Origin: Dentipellis sp. KUC8613
Lineage: Eukaryota > Basidiomycota > Agaricomycetes > Russulales > Hericiaceae
Length of the DNA: 22,333 bases
Direction: 5' to 3'
Assembly: GCA_002286715.1 (NCBI GenBank)
Contig: NSJX01000085.1
Location: forward strand, 9,683 to 32,015
The notes beneath the pieces were generated by a model. The model was not told where the DNA came from. It did not search any database and saw nothing but the letters and a program-made list of their open reading frames with translations. Both the position numbers and the translations under genes were made by a program. Below, piece by piece: positions 1 to 7,687 of the stretch; position 1 is the stretch's first letter; each line of letters opens with the position of its first letter.

Positions 1-37
1 GCAGTGAAGAAAGTTGTGAATAAATTGTGAGTGTTGG

Positions 38-663
38 GTGTCTTGTCACCCATTCTATCCTAACTGTAGCTGCAGCTTGCCTCCATCTCAGTCCACCTCC
101 ACTAGTGATCACATCACAGTTGGTGTTGACCTGGCACAACTGGTGGAACATTGTCATATCCAGCATCACCAAGGCCTTCCTCATGCCAATGCTGATCCTC
201 AGGTTCAGTTGCTCAACCAGGAGGTTGGTCATGCCAGGTCTGGCAGGCCTTACAAGAACAACTGGGTCTAAGAGTCCATTGCCCAGCATGTCAACCAACC
301 TCTGCAGAGTGCACCTTCTGTGCCCTACAAAAGGGATATTGTCAGTACTCCCTCAGGTGAATCTTCTGTCTAGTCCCCCTTCATGATGATGCAGTCTCAA
401 TTCTGCTGCACTTTGTTCCTAGCCTTGGAGGCTGATACACCTAGCTGCAATGGACATCAAGGCTCTTCTGCCAACTCTGGTGTTGCTGAACATGGAGTTG
501 CCACTTTGAAGAAGAAGAAATACTCCAGAAAGAGCAGGAAAGGTAGGTATGGTTCTAAAGAGGCCAAGAGGCAAGAAGTCACAGGAAGCTTGAGGAAAGA
601 GCTGCAGAGAAGGGCAGGGAGGTTTTGTGGCAGAAGGTGGGCTGCAGGCTGAGAAGCTTCCAA
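38..663 (+). pseudogene. Decayed upstream part of a fungal gene, basic region
   Basis: I do not recognise this product. Plus-strand frames stay partly open but shift and contain stops: one frame runs 38-271 and a second 383-652, the latter very basic (KKKKYSRKSRKGRYGSKEAK around 520-580). The stretch has no CpG at all, while TpG and CpA are common, as expected of a sequence that lost CpG through methylation and deamination. It lies directly upstream of, and on the same strand as, better supported decayed exons at 722-1472, so it probably holds the 5' exons of the same dead gene. A start codon cannot be chosen. The link to the downstream exons is inferred from position and shared base composition. 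Confidence 0.35.
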
Positions 664-721
664 TCTCTCAGCCTGGATGGATGGGATTGCAGTTTCCTGA
701 TGACTCTGAGAAGAGAATATT

Positions 722-1472
722 GATGCCTGGGTGTCTGGGGAGATAATCCAGGCTCTAGAAGAATTTCAGCTTATTTCTTTTGATGACAAGTAAGTTAAGT
801 CCTTGCATTTGACTGTGCCACAGCTCATCTCCTCCCAGCTTGTCTCAGCAAAGGCCTACAGAGGTGAAGGACCAACTTCAAGGCACTCTCTTTGCACGGT
901 CAGTCAAGATGAGTTGCATGGAGGTGTCAGATGACCTTCTAGCACTTTATGACAAGGCCTGTGAAGAACTTGTGGCTTGCTGGGAGAAAATTCCAAGGGC
1001 AGACATTAAGGATAATTCTGGAGGACATCATCTTTTCTGCATATCTGGCTACCATAATCTCAAAAATGTGAGTCTCACTTATAATTTTATTGCATGACCT
1101 GATGCTCTGGCACTGCACAGCAACCTGCTGTAACTCCATGAACAGACAGACACCAAGCAGCTTTGGACAAATTTTTTGAGCCTGAATAGAGTGGTGTGAG
1201 CTGGTGTCATTCACATCTCAGCAGTTGTGCATCTGACTTGTGTGACAGAAAATTGGGCTATGCATTTGTCAAGAACCACTTCCCTCAAATTGCAGACAGA
1301 TTTCAGAACTGTGCAGACACCTTGGAGGCTAAGTTTGGGTTCCAGCCAGGATGTGGTCTTTTTTGTAATTTCTGTCTCAACTTTCCAAGCCCCAATGTTC
1401 CTAGAGTTTACTGCCCTCCCCATGTAGATTGGAAGAATGTGGCCCTGAGTGTGTGTCTCATCTTTATACATG
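722..1472 (+). pseudogene. Multi-exon agaricomycete-type hypothetical gene, inactivated
   Basis: Three exons join in frame. Exon 722-789 encodes DAWVSGEIIQALEEFQL and further residues. A 49-nt intron (790-838) has a GTAAGT donor and a CCCAG acceptor. Exon 839-1067 follows (MEVSDDLLALYDKACEELV near 915-970). A 53-nt intron (1068-1120) has a GTGAGT donor. Exon 1121-1472 contains KFGFQPGCGLFCNFCLNF and RVYCPPHVDWKNVALSV. The GLFxNFCLN...PHxDxKN pattern resembles a family of uncharacterised agaricomycete proteins as I remember it; function unknown. Exon 3 carries an in-frame TGA (1139) and TAG (1175); the TGA is compatible with CpG decay of an arginine CGA. A GTAAGA donor at 1473 ends the similarity. 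One CpG in the whole region supports an old, methylated copy. Confidence 0.5.
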
Positions 1473-1548
1473 GTAAGACTTGGTGGCTCCCATTTTTTAT
1501 GCAGCCCACTAATTCACACACCATAACAACATCAGGAATCGTACTGCC

Positions 1549-2805
1549 GTGCAATGCATCGGCCACTCCCCCCAAGTGTACTGGTGGCAGTACGACTTCA
1601 TGGACCCAGGTGAGTCCTTTATTGATTATTTCATTTCATGGCTCATTCGGAATTGGATAGACCTGGACGCGGTGCCGGACGACAACGCCTTGGATGTTCG
1701 GCAGGCGCTGGCCGACCTGATGGCCCCTCGGCCGCAACCAGCCACTCAAGCGCGCGTGAGCACCCCGGCCTCTCCGGCGCAAACTGCTGCAAGCCCTACC
1801 CCTCAGGAAACGGGCCCCACCGAGGAACACGCGACCGAGGACGTCCACAGCGACAGACCGAGTGGTGCAGCAACAGCGACTTCCACAGTGGCTGTTTCCA
1901 AATCCACCCGAGCCAAGACTCGCCCCATCCCCAAGTCGACTTCCAGGCTCGGTGCTGCAGCAGGCACCACCGAGGACAAATCCGTGGTCGACGACCACGT
2001 GACTGTCCCCAAGCCCACCCGCAAAGCGCGTCGCGTGCCGAAGTCTACGGCTGACGTCGGTGCTCCAGCCGAAGACGACACCGAGACCATCCAGGCAGTG
2101 GTTGCCCGGAAGCCCAGCCACACCAAGGGTGTCGTCAAGTCCACGACCGAGGTCGGTGCCGATGCCAAGGGTGACAATGACACCGACACACCGGAGATCC
2201 AGGACGGTGCCGACGTCGGTGCCAAGACCACTAGGACCCCCCGTCGCACCACCAAGGCAACCAAGCCGGCAGTGTCTCCCAGCAAGACAGCTCGCAAGGG
2301 CAAGGGGAAGAAAGCCCAAACCGAGGACACCGACGACCAGCCCGAAGAAGTTCCCAAGAGGGCCACTAGGAGCCAAGTCGTGGCCGAGGCGTCCTCGGTG
2401 GCGACCGGAAGCACAAGGCCACCCAAGCGGAAGGCCGGAGAATGTAAGTACCTCTTCTATTTTTGGGGAGACAGCACTGACACCTTTCCAGTCATCGGTG
2501 TAGTCCTCACCAAGAAGGCCAAGGTCACCCAGCGAGAGGCCCAGCGAGAGCCTTCCCCGGTCGCTAGCACCAGTTGGATCCCCTCCCAAAACGACTTCCA
2601 ACGCCTGATCGTGGGCTATGAGGAGAACATCATCCTGCTGGCACAGATGCGGCGGACACAGGAGGTCCACTTGGACCAGCAGGACGCCCACGCACTGCAG
2701 ATCAGAGCGTTGGAGAGGCGTGTCCAAGACTTGGAGGAAGCTCTCGAGGCCGAACGCAGGACCAAAGGAAAAGGCAAAGCGAAGGCCAAGACGGGCCGCA
2801 AGTAA
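1549..2805 (+). CDS. Disordered basic protein with C-terminal coiled coil (5' end uncertain)
   Basis: The frame is open over 418 codons, but two short introns are likely: 1610-1660 (51 nt, GTGAGT...ATAG) and 2444-2491 (48 nt, GTAAGT...CCAG; a second acceptor at 2503 gives 60 nt). All are multiples of three, so unspliced RNA also reads through. The N-terminus (VYWWQYDFMDP) looks like the end of a larger exon, so the true start may lie upstream and be lost. The middle is low-complexity, rich in A, T, K, P, D and E, with three imperfect repeats of the type KSTxxVGAxA at about residues 128, 164 and 196, then basic stretches (SKTARKGKGKKA, KRATRSQ). The last ~65 residues form a probable coiled coil (ALQIRALERRVQDLEEALEA) before a lysine-rich tail. 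I do not recognise the family; a nucleic-acid-binding role is only a guess. CpG-rich, unlike upstream sequence. Confidence 0.6.
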   Translation: MQCIGHSPQVYWWQYDFMDPGESFIDYFISWLIRNWIDLDAVPDDNALDVRQALADLMAPRPQPATQARVSTPASPAQTAASPTPQETGPTEEHATEDVHSDRPSGAATATSTVAVSKSTRAKTRPIPKSTSRLGAAAGTTEDKSVVDDHVTVPKPTRKARRVPKSTADVGAPAEDDTETIQAVVARKPSHTKGVVKSTTEVGADAKGDNDTDTPEIQDGADVGAKTTRTPRRTTKATKPAVSPSKTARKGKGKKAQTEDTDDQPEEVPKRATRSQVVAEASSVATGSTRPPKRKAGECKYLFYFWGDSTDTFPVIGVVLTKKAKVTQREAQREPSPVASTSWIPSQNDFQRLIVGYEENIILLAQMRRTQEVHLDQQDAHALQIRALERRVQDLEEALEAERRTKGKGKAKAKTGRK

Positions 2806-2813
2806 GATTTCCT

Positions 2814-2904
2814 CGGTGGTTGGTGGTTGGTGGTTGGTGGTTGGTGGTTGGTGCTCGGTGGTCGGTGCTCGGTGGTCGGTGCTCGGTACTTGGTGCTCGG
2901 TTGT
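2814..2904 (+). repeat. G-rich minisatellite, 7-bp and 14-bp units
   Basis: About five TGGTGGT units (2814-2848) pass into a 14-bp unit (GCTCGGTGGTCGGT) repeated about two and a half times. It starts 9 bp after the stop codon of the preceding gene, so it would fall in the 3' UTR. Regular GG pairs with 1-2 nt loops are compatible with two-tier G-quadruplexes in DNA or RNA. Confidence 0.85.
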
Positions 2905-3613
2905 CAGTTCGTTGTTAGTGTTGACCCCTAAATGTTTCTAGTGTTTGGGTATCTAGTGTTTGGGTATCAGTTCATGATTGCAAGACAGCATGAAAAAATC
3001 CAAGTTGTTACATATATGTGTGATGGTCTTTGGCAACCCCTTCAGATCACCTGATGGTAACTGTTGCTCTCAGCTACTACAAATGTGTAGTTGCTGTTTC
3101 TCCGTGTTGACGCAAGTCGATGTCCTCGGTCTGCACTCGTCGGTGCATGTGCCGCTCCTCGGTGCACATCTAGGTCATCGGTCTCTATGTAAGACATCGG
3201 TGTGCACATTGGAGGATGGTTCAAGTCTTCGGTGATATCCTGTTCACACATCGGTGGTCAGTCTGATAGTGGGAGCTTCATTGGAAAGTTTCTTTACAAA
3301 GGTGGTCGGTAATGTGAGATCTCGGTCGCCGTAGCAGGCTACGCCACACGCGATGTTATCAGCGATCACAATAATCACCAAGCCCAGAACCAAATGCGGC
3401 CAGTGCTAGACCCAGCTGTAGTTGTGCCGCAGCATTTTTGTCGACTCCCCACGTCCTCCAACCAATGACCGAGTCCCAGCATTATCTTGCTGCAACCTCC
3501 GAGGACATTTCACCAGCAATTACCCCATCAACATACCTGCCCCTGGCACCCTCACCGGCCGACCTGTCTCCTACTGCTCGGCCGGACTGCTCGGCATGGC
3601 ACACCGAGGAGTG
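2905..3613. other. Gene-free spacer with TCGGT-rich stretch
   Basis: A 15-bp unit (TAGTGTTTGGGTATC) is tandemly duplicated exactly at 2939-2968. From about 3120 to 3330 the pentamer TCGGT recurs every 10-30 nt, continuing a motif (TCGGTGC) that is also frequent inside the upstream coding region. From 3330 the sequence has ordinary CpG content and short open stretches without ATG starts or recognisable domains; CGGCCG-type words become common after 3550. I see no supported gene. Confidence 0.5.
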
Positions 3614-3806
3614 TTCCTGCCAGCCGAACACCTGCCCCTCCCACGGCCGACCCTATGAAATAGCCCAGTGATTTACCCGGCCGACCCATACAAGGCATCC
3701 TATACTGGACTGTTCCTGCCAGCCGAACACCTGCCCCTCCCACGGCCGACCCTATGAAATAGCCCAGAAATTTACCCGGCCGACCCATAGAAGGCATCCT
3801 ATACTG
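3614..3806 (+). repeat. 99-bp tandem duplication (two units)
   Basis: Unit 1 starts at 3614 (TTCCTGCCAGCCGAACACC) and unit 2 at 3713, with only a handful of differences. Because 99 is a multiple of three, the minus strand keeps one frame open through both units and reads as two 33-residue repeats (GYFIGSAVGGAGVRLAG in each), but no start, domain or codon signal supports a protein. Confidence 0.9.
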
Positions 3807-4026
3807 CCAACCGGCCGAAGCATGCATCCCAATCTACACCTGATGTCCCCCAGCAACCTACTACTACTGACTAGTAACACTATACTATAACATTACAGGG
3901 AACCCCTACACCTCGGCCAGGACGTTACCGACGACCGATGACGGTCCTCGGCCGGGCCCGGCTGTACCGTGATTCTTGGGTTTGGTACCACTTGGCTACA
4001 CTGTATTTCATGGGGGTTTCTGCTGA
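3807..4026. other. Unassigned spacer next to gypsy fragment
   Basis: No gene is recognisable. The minus-strand frame of the integrase fragment continues to 3925 but loses family similarity after 4027, which suggests a deletion or rearrangement junction there. Confidence 0.4.
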
Positions 4027-4293
4027 AAGGTGTGTAGGTAGTAATTTATGCGCTCTGCCTTTGGGGAGCGCTAAGTTTTCGGTGGACAAGTATACCTGAT
4101 CACCTTCTTTGAGAGGTGGATCTGGTCGCCTGTCCTTGTTGGCGTTGTGTGTCTGAATGACCCGGCTTTCGATTATAGCATCGTGCGTGAGTGTCAAGTT
4201 GAACAATGTGTGCTGTACGAATTGTTTGACACCCTGCACTCTGGTTGTGCACGGTTCTAATCCAGGCATCATGCTCAGCATGAACCCATAGTT
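4027..4293 (-). pseudogene. Ty3/gypsy retrotransposon integrase C-terminal fragment
   Basis: The minus-strand translation shows the linker and C-terminal part of a Ty3/gypsy integrase, which inserts retrotransposon cDNA into the host genome. Visible hallmarks are NYGFMLSMM, a helix-rich stretch around GVKQFVQHTLFNLTLTHDA, and the conserved EGDQVYLSTENLALPKGRA, normally followed by a KLLPxxIGP-type SH3-like fold. Here similarity stops after KLLPTHL. The zinc-binding HHCC domain and the DDE catalytic core are absent, so this is about 89 residues of a protein that normally exceeds 400. At its upstream edge the sequence meets the 3' end (CTAG) of mobile-element copy 1 at the junction 4294/4295, so that element inserted into, or recombined with, this older retrotransposon. 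The missing upstream part is not found elsewhere in the window. Confidence 0.8.
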
Positions 4294-4294
4294 A

Positions 4295-7282
4295 CTAGTG
4301 GGGAGTGGGCCGGCAAGCGGCAGGTTCTGATTCATCTTTGAGGGTAAGTATGACTTGATTTCAGATTATTACAAAATTTCACATAATTAATTATTCTCCA
4401 ATTCTTTGTATGATTTGACATGATCTTCTGTTCTTTGCATAATGTATATATTCTAGTTACTCAACTTACCTTTATCAGAACATTTACTCTTAGTGCCTCC
4501 CTACAGTGTTCACACTATAGAAATATCATACTTGTACATTGTCACCACAAGTCCTGCATCTATCAAAACTCTATTGGCTTCATACACCACACTAAACTAT
4601 AAAACTGATATGAAAATAATCAAGTATCACACAGACTCAATGCATCCCTACAAGATGTCCAACAGAATTTTCAGTACCTGGATATTGAATAAAAGAAGAA
4701 TAAACATGCCATCCAAAAGCATCATAACAGAGCCACATATGTTGGTACTGACATCAAGCCTGCTATGACACACAACACACAGTAGCCACTATTGAATGCC
4801 AGCATTGAAAAGTTGCAGTATAGAAGTACATACAGGGCAGCAGATGGTGGCACGGGGGTCGAGAAGGCAGTGCGGGGTGCAAGACCGTGCAACACAGTGC
4901 AACACGGCACCATAGAGCACGATGGGGTGCAAGAGGACGTGACAGGGCGGGAGGCAGCTGCGCGCGGGTTCAGACGGCGTGGCGCGGTGCATGAGCACGG
5001 TGAGGCGACACGCAAGAGGGTTGCCAGGGAGCCGAGAGGGTACAGTGGGGCGTAATACAGTGCCACGGGGTGCCAGACCGCGGCAAGGGCACGCCACGGG
5101 GCGCGAGAGGGTGCAATGGGGGTCCAGACAGCGCGCGACAGCTGCGCGGAACGCGTGACAGCGGAGTGACGCAGACCGAGGGAGTGGGCGCGAGGTGAGA
5201 CAGCGCGGGTGGCACAACACGAGGCGGCACGATGCGAGGCGGCGCGGACCTCACAATGTGAAACGGCGTGGACAGTGCGAGAGGGAAAGGCGGGCGAGAG
5301 GGACAGCGCACAGATGGCAAGCACACGCAAAAGCGGAGGTGGAGGGGCAGGAACAAGGGCGCACGAGAGAGGACCGCGCGTATAAGACAGCACGGATGGC
5401 GCGAGACACGACGATGTGCAACACGCAGCTTGCGTCATTGCTACGGCGCGTGGGGAACCATACGGCGCGCGGGGTGTCGACACGGCAGATGGGGCGGTCA
5501 GAGGGTGCGCAGGGCAGTGACGCAGTGCGCAGCCTGCGCCGTTGCTAGGGCGCATGCAGTACGACAAGGCGTGCAGCATGTGACCTGCGCTGTTGCTATG
5601 GTGCGCGGCAGTGGAGCAGGAGGCGCAGAGGCATGAAACAGCAGCACGGGGATGGTGCGGGGCCATGCGAGGGCGGTGGCGGCGCAGGAGAGCACGGGGT
5701 GGGCGCGGGAGAGGGCAGCATGGGCACGGCAGTGTAAAACGGTGGCATACGGCCGCAGAATGGCCGCACGCGGCCGTGAAATGCACATCCTGTGCCGTTG
5801 CTGTGGCGGGCAGGGCGCAGCTACGGCGGACGGGGTGGTTACGAGGCGGCGCCAAGGCACTTGAGGCGCCCAGAGGGCTGCATGCCGTTGCCAAGGTGCG
5901 CGAGGTGCAGCAATGGCGGAGGGGACGGTTTCGGGACGGACGGGGTGATTACAGGGTGTGCGAGGTGGTGAGAGCGCTCGTGTGCATGAGGCGACGTGAG
6001 GGCGAGAGGAGCTGTGCGAGAGACAATGAGGCGGTGAGAACCCGTGCAGGGCAGCGACAACGCGGCCCAGGAAGGGCACAATCGCGCTGTTACTTGGGCG
6101 CGCAGCGTACGAGACACGCGTCCTGCACCATGGCTGGGCATGCGGGACGGCGCGTCGGCATGTATGGCGGTGAGCTTGTGCCGTTGCTTGGGCGCTGGCG
6201 CGAGCGGGCGCGACATGGTGCAAGTGGGCGGGAGACGGCATGAGCAGGCGTGATGGAGATGCGCGGGCAGAAGATGGGGGTGCATGCCACGCAGCCTGCA
6301 CTGTTGCTAACGCACATGGCGCAGTGAAACGGTGCGCAAGCGACAATATCGCGTGTGGAGCAGCGAGAGGACGAACCGCCTGCGCCGTTGCTAGGGCGCG
6401 CGGGTGGCAACACGGCAGGCCAGAGGGCCGAGACGCCTTCGGGAGGACGGCAAAGCGGCGTTGGAGGGGCGCCAGAGGGCGCAAGATGCCGTTGCTAGGG
6501 CATTGGTGGGGTACGGGGGGCGAAAAGAGCCGAGGGGGGCAAGAACGTGCGAGGGCGTGATGGGCATGTGATGGGTGCATGAGCAAGGATGGGTGTGGGC
6601 GCGAGAGGGCAGGGCATGCAGACGGCCTCGCGGGTCACGAGACGGTAAGACAGCGGCGGAGCGTAGCAAGGCTTGAAGAGGACGGGGTGCGCCGTCAAGA
6701 CGACATCGTAGGGCGCGACACGCGTGACGGCGGCGCTGCAGTGCGCGGCGCACGGGGCGGCATCGAGGGAGCGTGAGGTGTTGTCGCTGGGGCACCAGAG
6801 GGCCTCCAGGGTGTCGCTACAGCACGGGGCGGCGGCACGACGATGCGGGGCGACGCCGTTGGGGCGTGGGCCAGTGTCGCAGGGGCGCGAGGCATCACAA
6901 GGGTGTGAGACGGTGTCCCAAGGGCGCATGGCGTCTTTGTGAGAAGGCGTGCAATGGCGTCGCAAAGGGGGCAGGCCCCGGGCAAGGGAGCGGGGCGTCG
7001 TCGCAAAGGCGAACGACACGGCGAGGGGAGGTATGACAGCGCGACGGCGTGAAAGAGCGGGTGATGGCGGTGTGATGGCACATGACGGCAACGCCCGACA
7101 CAGACGGTGGCTGCGTGCAGCGTGGGCGCGGAGATGGCGGTGGGGGTCAGCGGGGGCACAACAGGGTGCAGCGGCGGCGGGCATCAAAAGGGCGCGGCGG
7201 GGCGTGCAAGATGGCAGGGCGCGCAAGACAGCGACGGGGGACGTTGAAAGGGTGTGGCGGGACAGTACCACCGGCAAGAGCA
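4295..7282 (-). mobile_element. Helitron/Helentron-like non-autonomous element, copy 1 (start missing)
   Basis: The minus-strand 3' end is intact: the subterminal inverted repeat GATGAATCAGAA (plus 4325-4336 as its complement), then a GC-rich segment with a short hairpin (GCCG-CTTGC-CGGC), then CTCCCCACTAG and a host T. Next to it lies a ~500-bp AT-rich arm with no CpG (about 4340-4840), then the CpG-rich core. The promoter-like arm and the TCTGATTCATC start are missing: the core runs directly into the 3' end of copy 2 at 7283. The AT-rich arm and first part of the core are colinear with copy 3 (compare 4660-5100 with 11865-12440), so these are true relatives. No Rep or helicase is encoded, so any mobility would need proteins from elsewhere. 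The Helitron-type assignment rests on the ends, not on a transposase. Confidence 0.65.
4845..7281 (-). repeat. CpG-saturated degenerate minisatellite core of copy 1
   Basis: About 2.4 kb of GC-rich sequence made of a drifting ~20-21-bp unit, consensus near GGGGCGCGARACGGC plus about six nt on the plus strand. A second recurrent word, CCGTTGCTAGGGCGC, appears at about 5540, 6380 and 6487, with diverged forms at 5590, 5793, 6180 and 6302. Blocks of higher similarity are shared with copy 2: 5793-5880 resembles the units at 9772-10070, and 6753-6820 resembles 8761-8829. Open frames here on both strands follow from composition and are not called as genes. Confidence 0.85.
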
Positions 7283-7687
7283 CTAGTGAGGAGTGGGCCG
7301 GCAAGCGGCAGGATCTGATTCATCATGTTTTGTCATCTTTCAAAATCTTCCATACAAGCTCTATAAACATGAACACACAACTTCATTCTTTATCATGATT
7401 TGATCTTACCTAATTCAACTACATTTGATTTTATCTAATTCCATATGATTTTGTCTGAGTCCATGTGATTTCTCTTGAAATCTTCTGATTTCACTTCATT
7501 ATTCAGTTGTTCTAAAGGTGTATATAGTATTTGTATTGCACAGCCAGACTTGCATGTTTTGCAAAGTGGCATGTGTGACATGAGAATTTCTATCACAGTA
7601 AAGACATTAACTTGATGCTACACACTGGAGTAAGGAAGATATTATTGATGAGCTAAATCTAAATAGTAAAATTAGCTGACTAATAAA

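Noticed and set aside
1636..2727. 363-codon minus frame opposite the 1549-2805 gene
   Set aside because: It is the antisense shadow of a GC-rich coding region; introns with good splice sites and the coiled coil fit the plus strand.
2814..3330. Telomere or centromere repeat
   Set aside because: Units are GGTGGTT and TCGGT types, not TTAGGG, and the tract is too short.
3552..3827. 91-codon minus frame with two 33-residue repeats
   Set aside because: It stays open only because the tandem duplication is 99 bp; no other coding evidence.
4722..6586. 390- and 362-codon minus frames in copy 1
   Set aside because: Same compositional artefact; copies 1 and 3 differ by changes that do not visibly preserve a frame.
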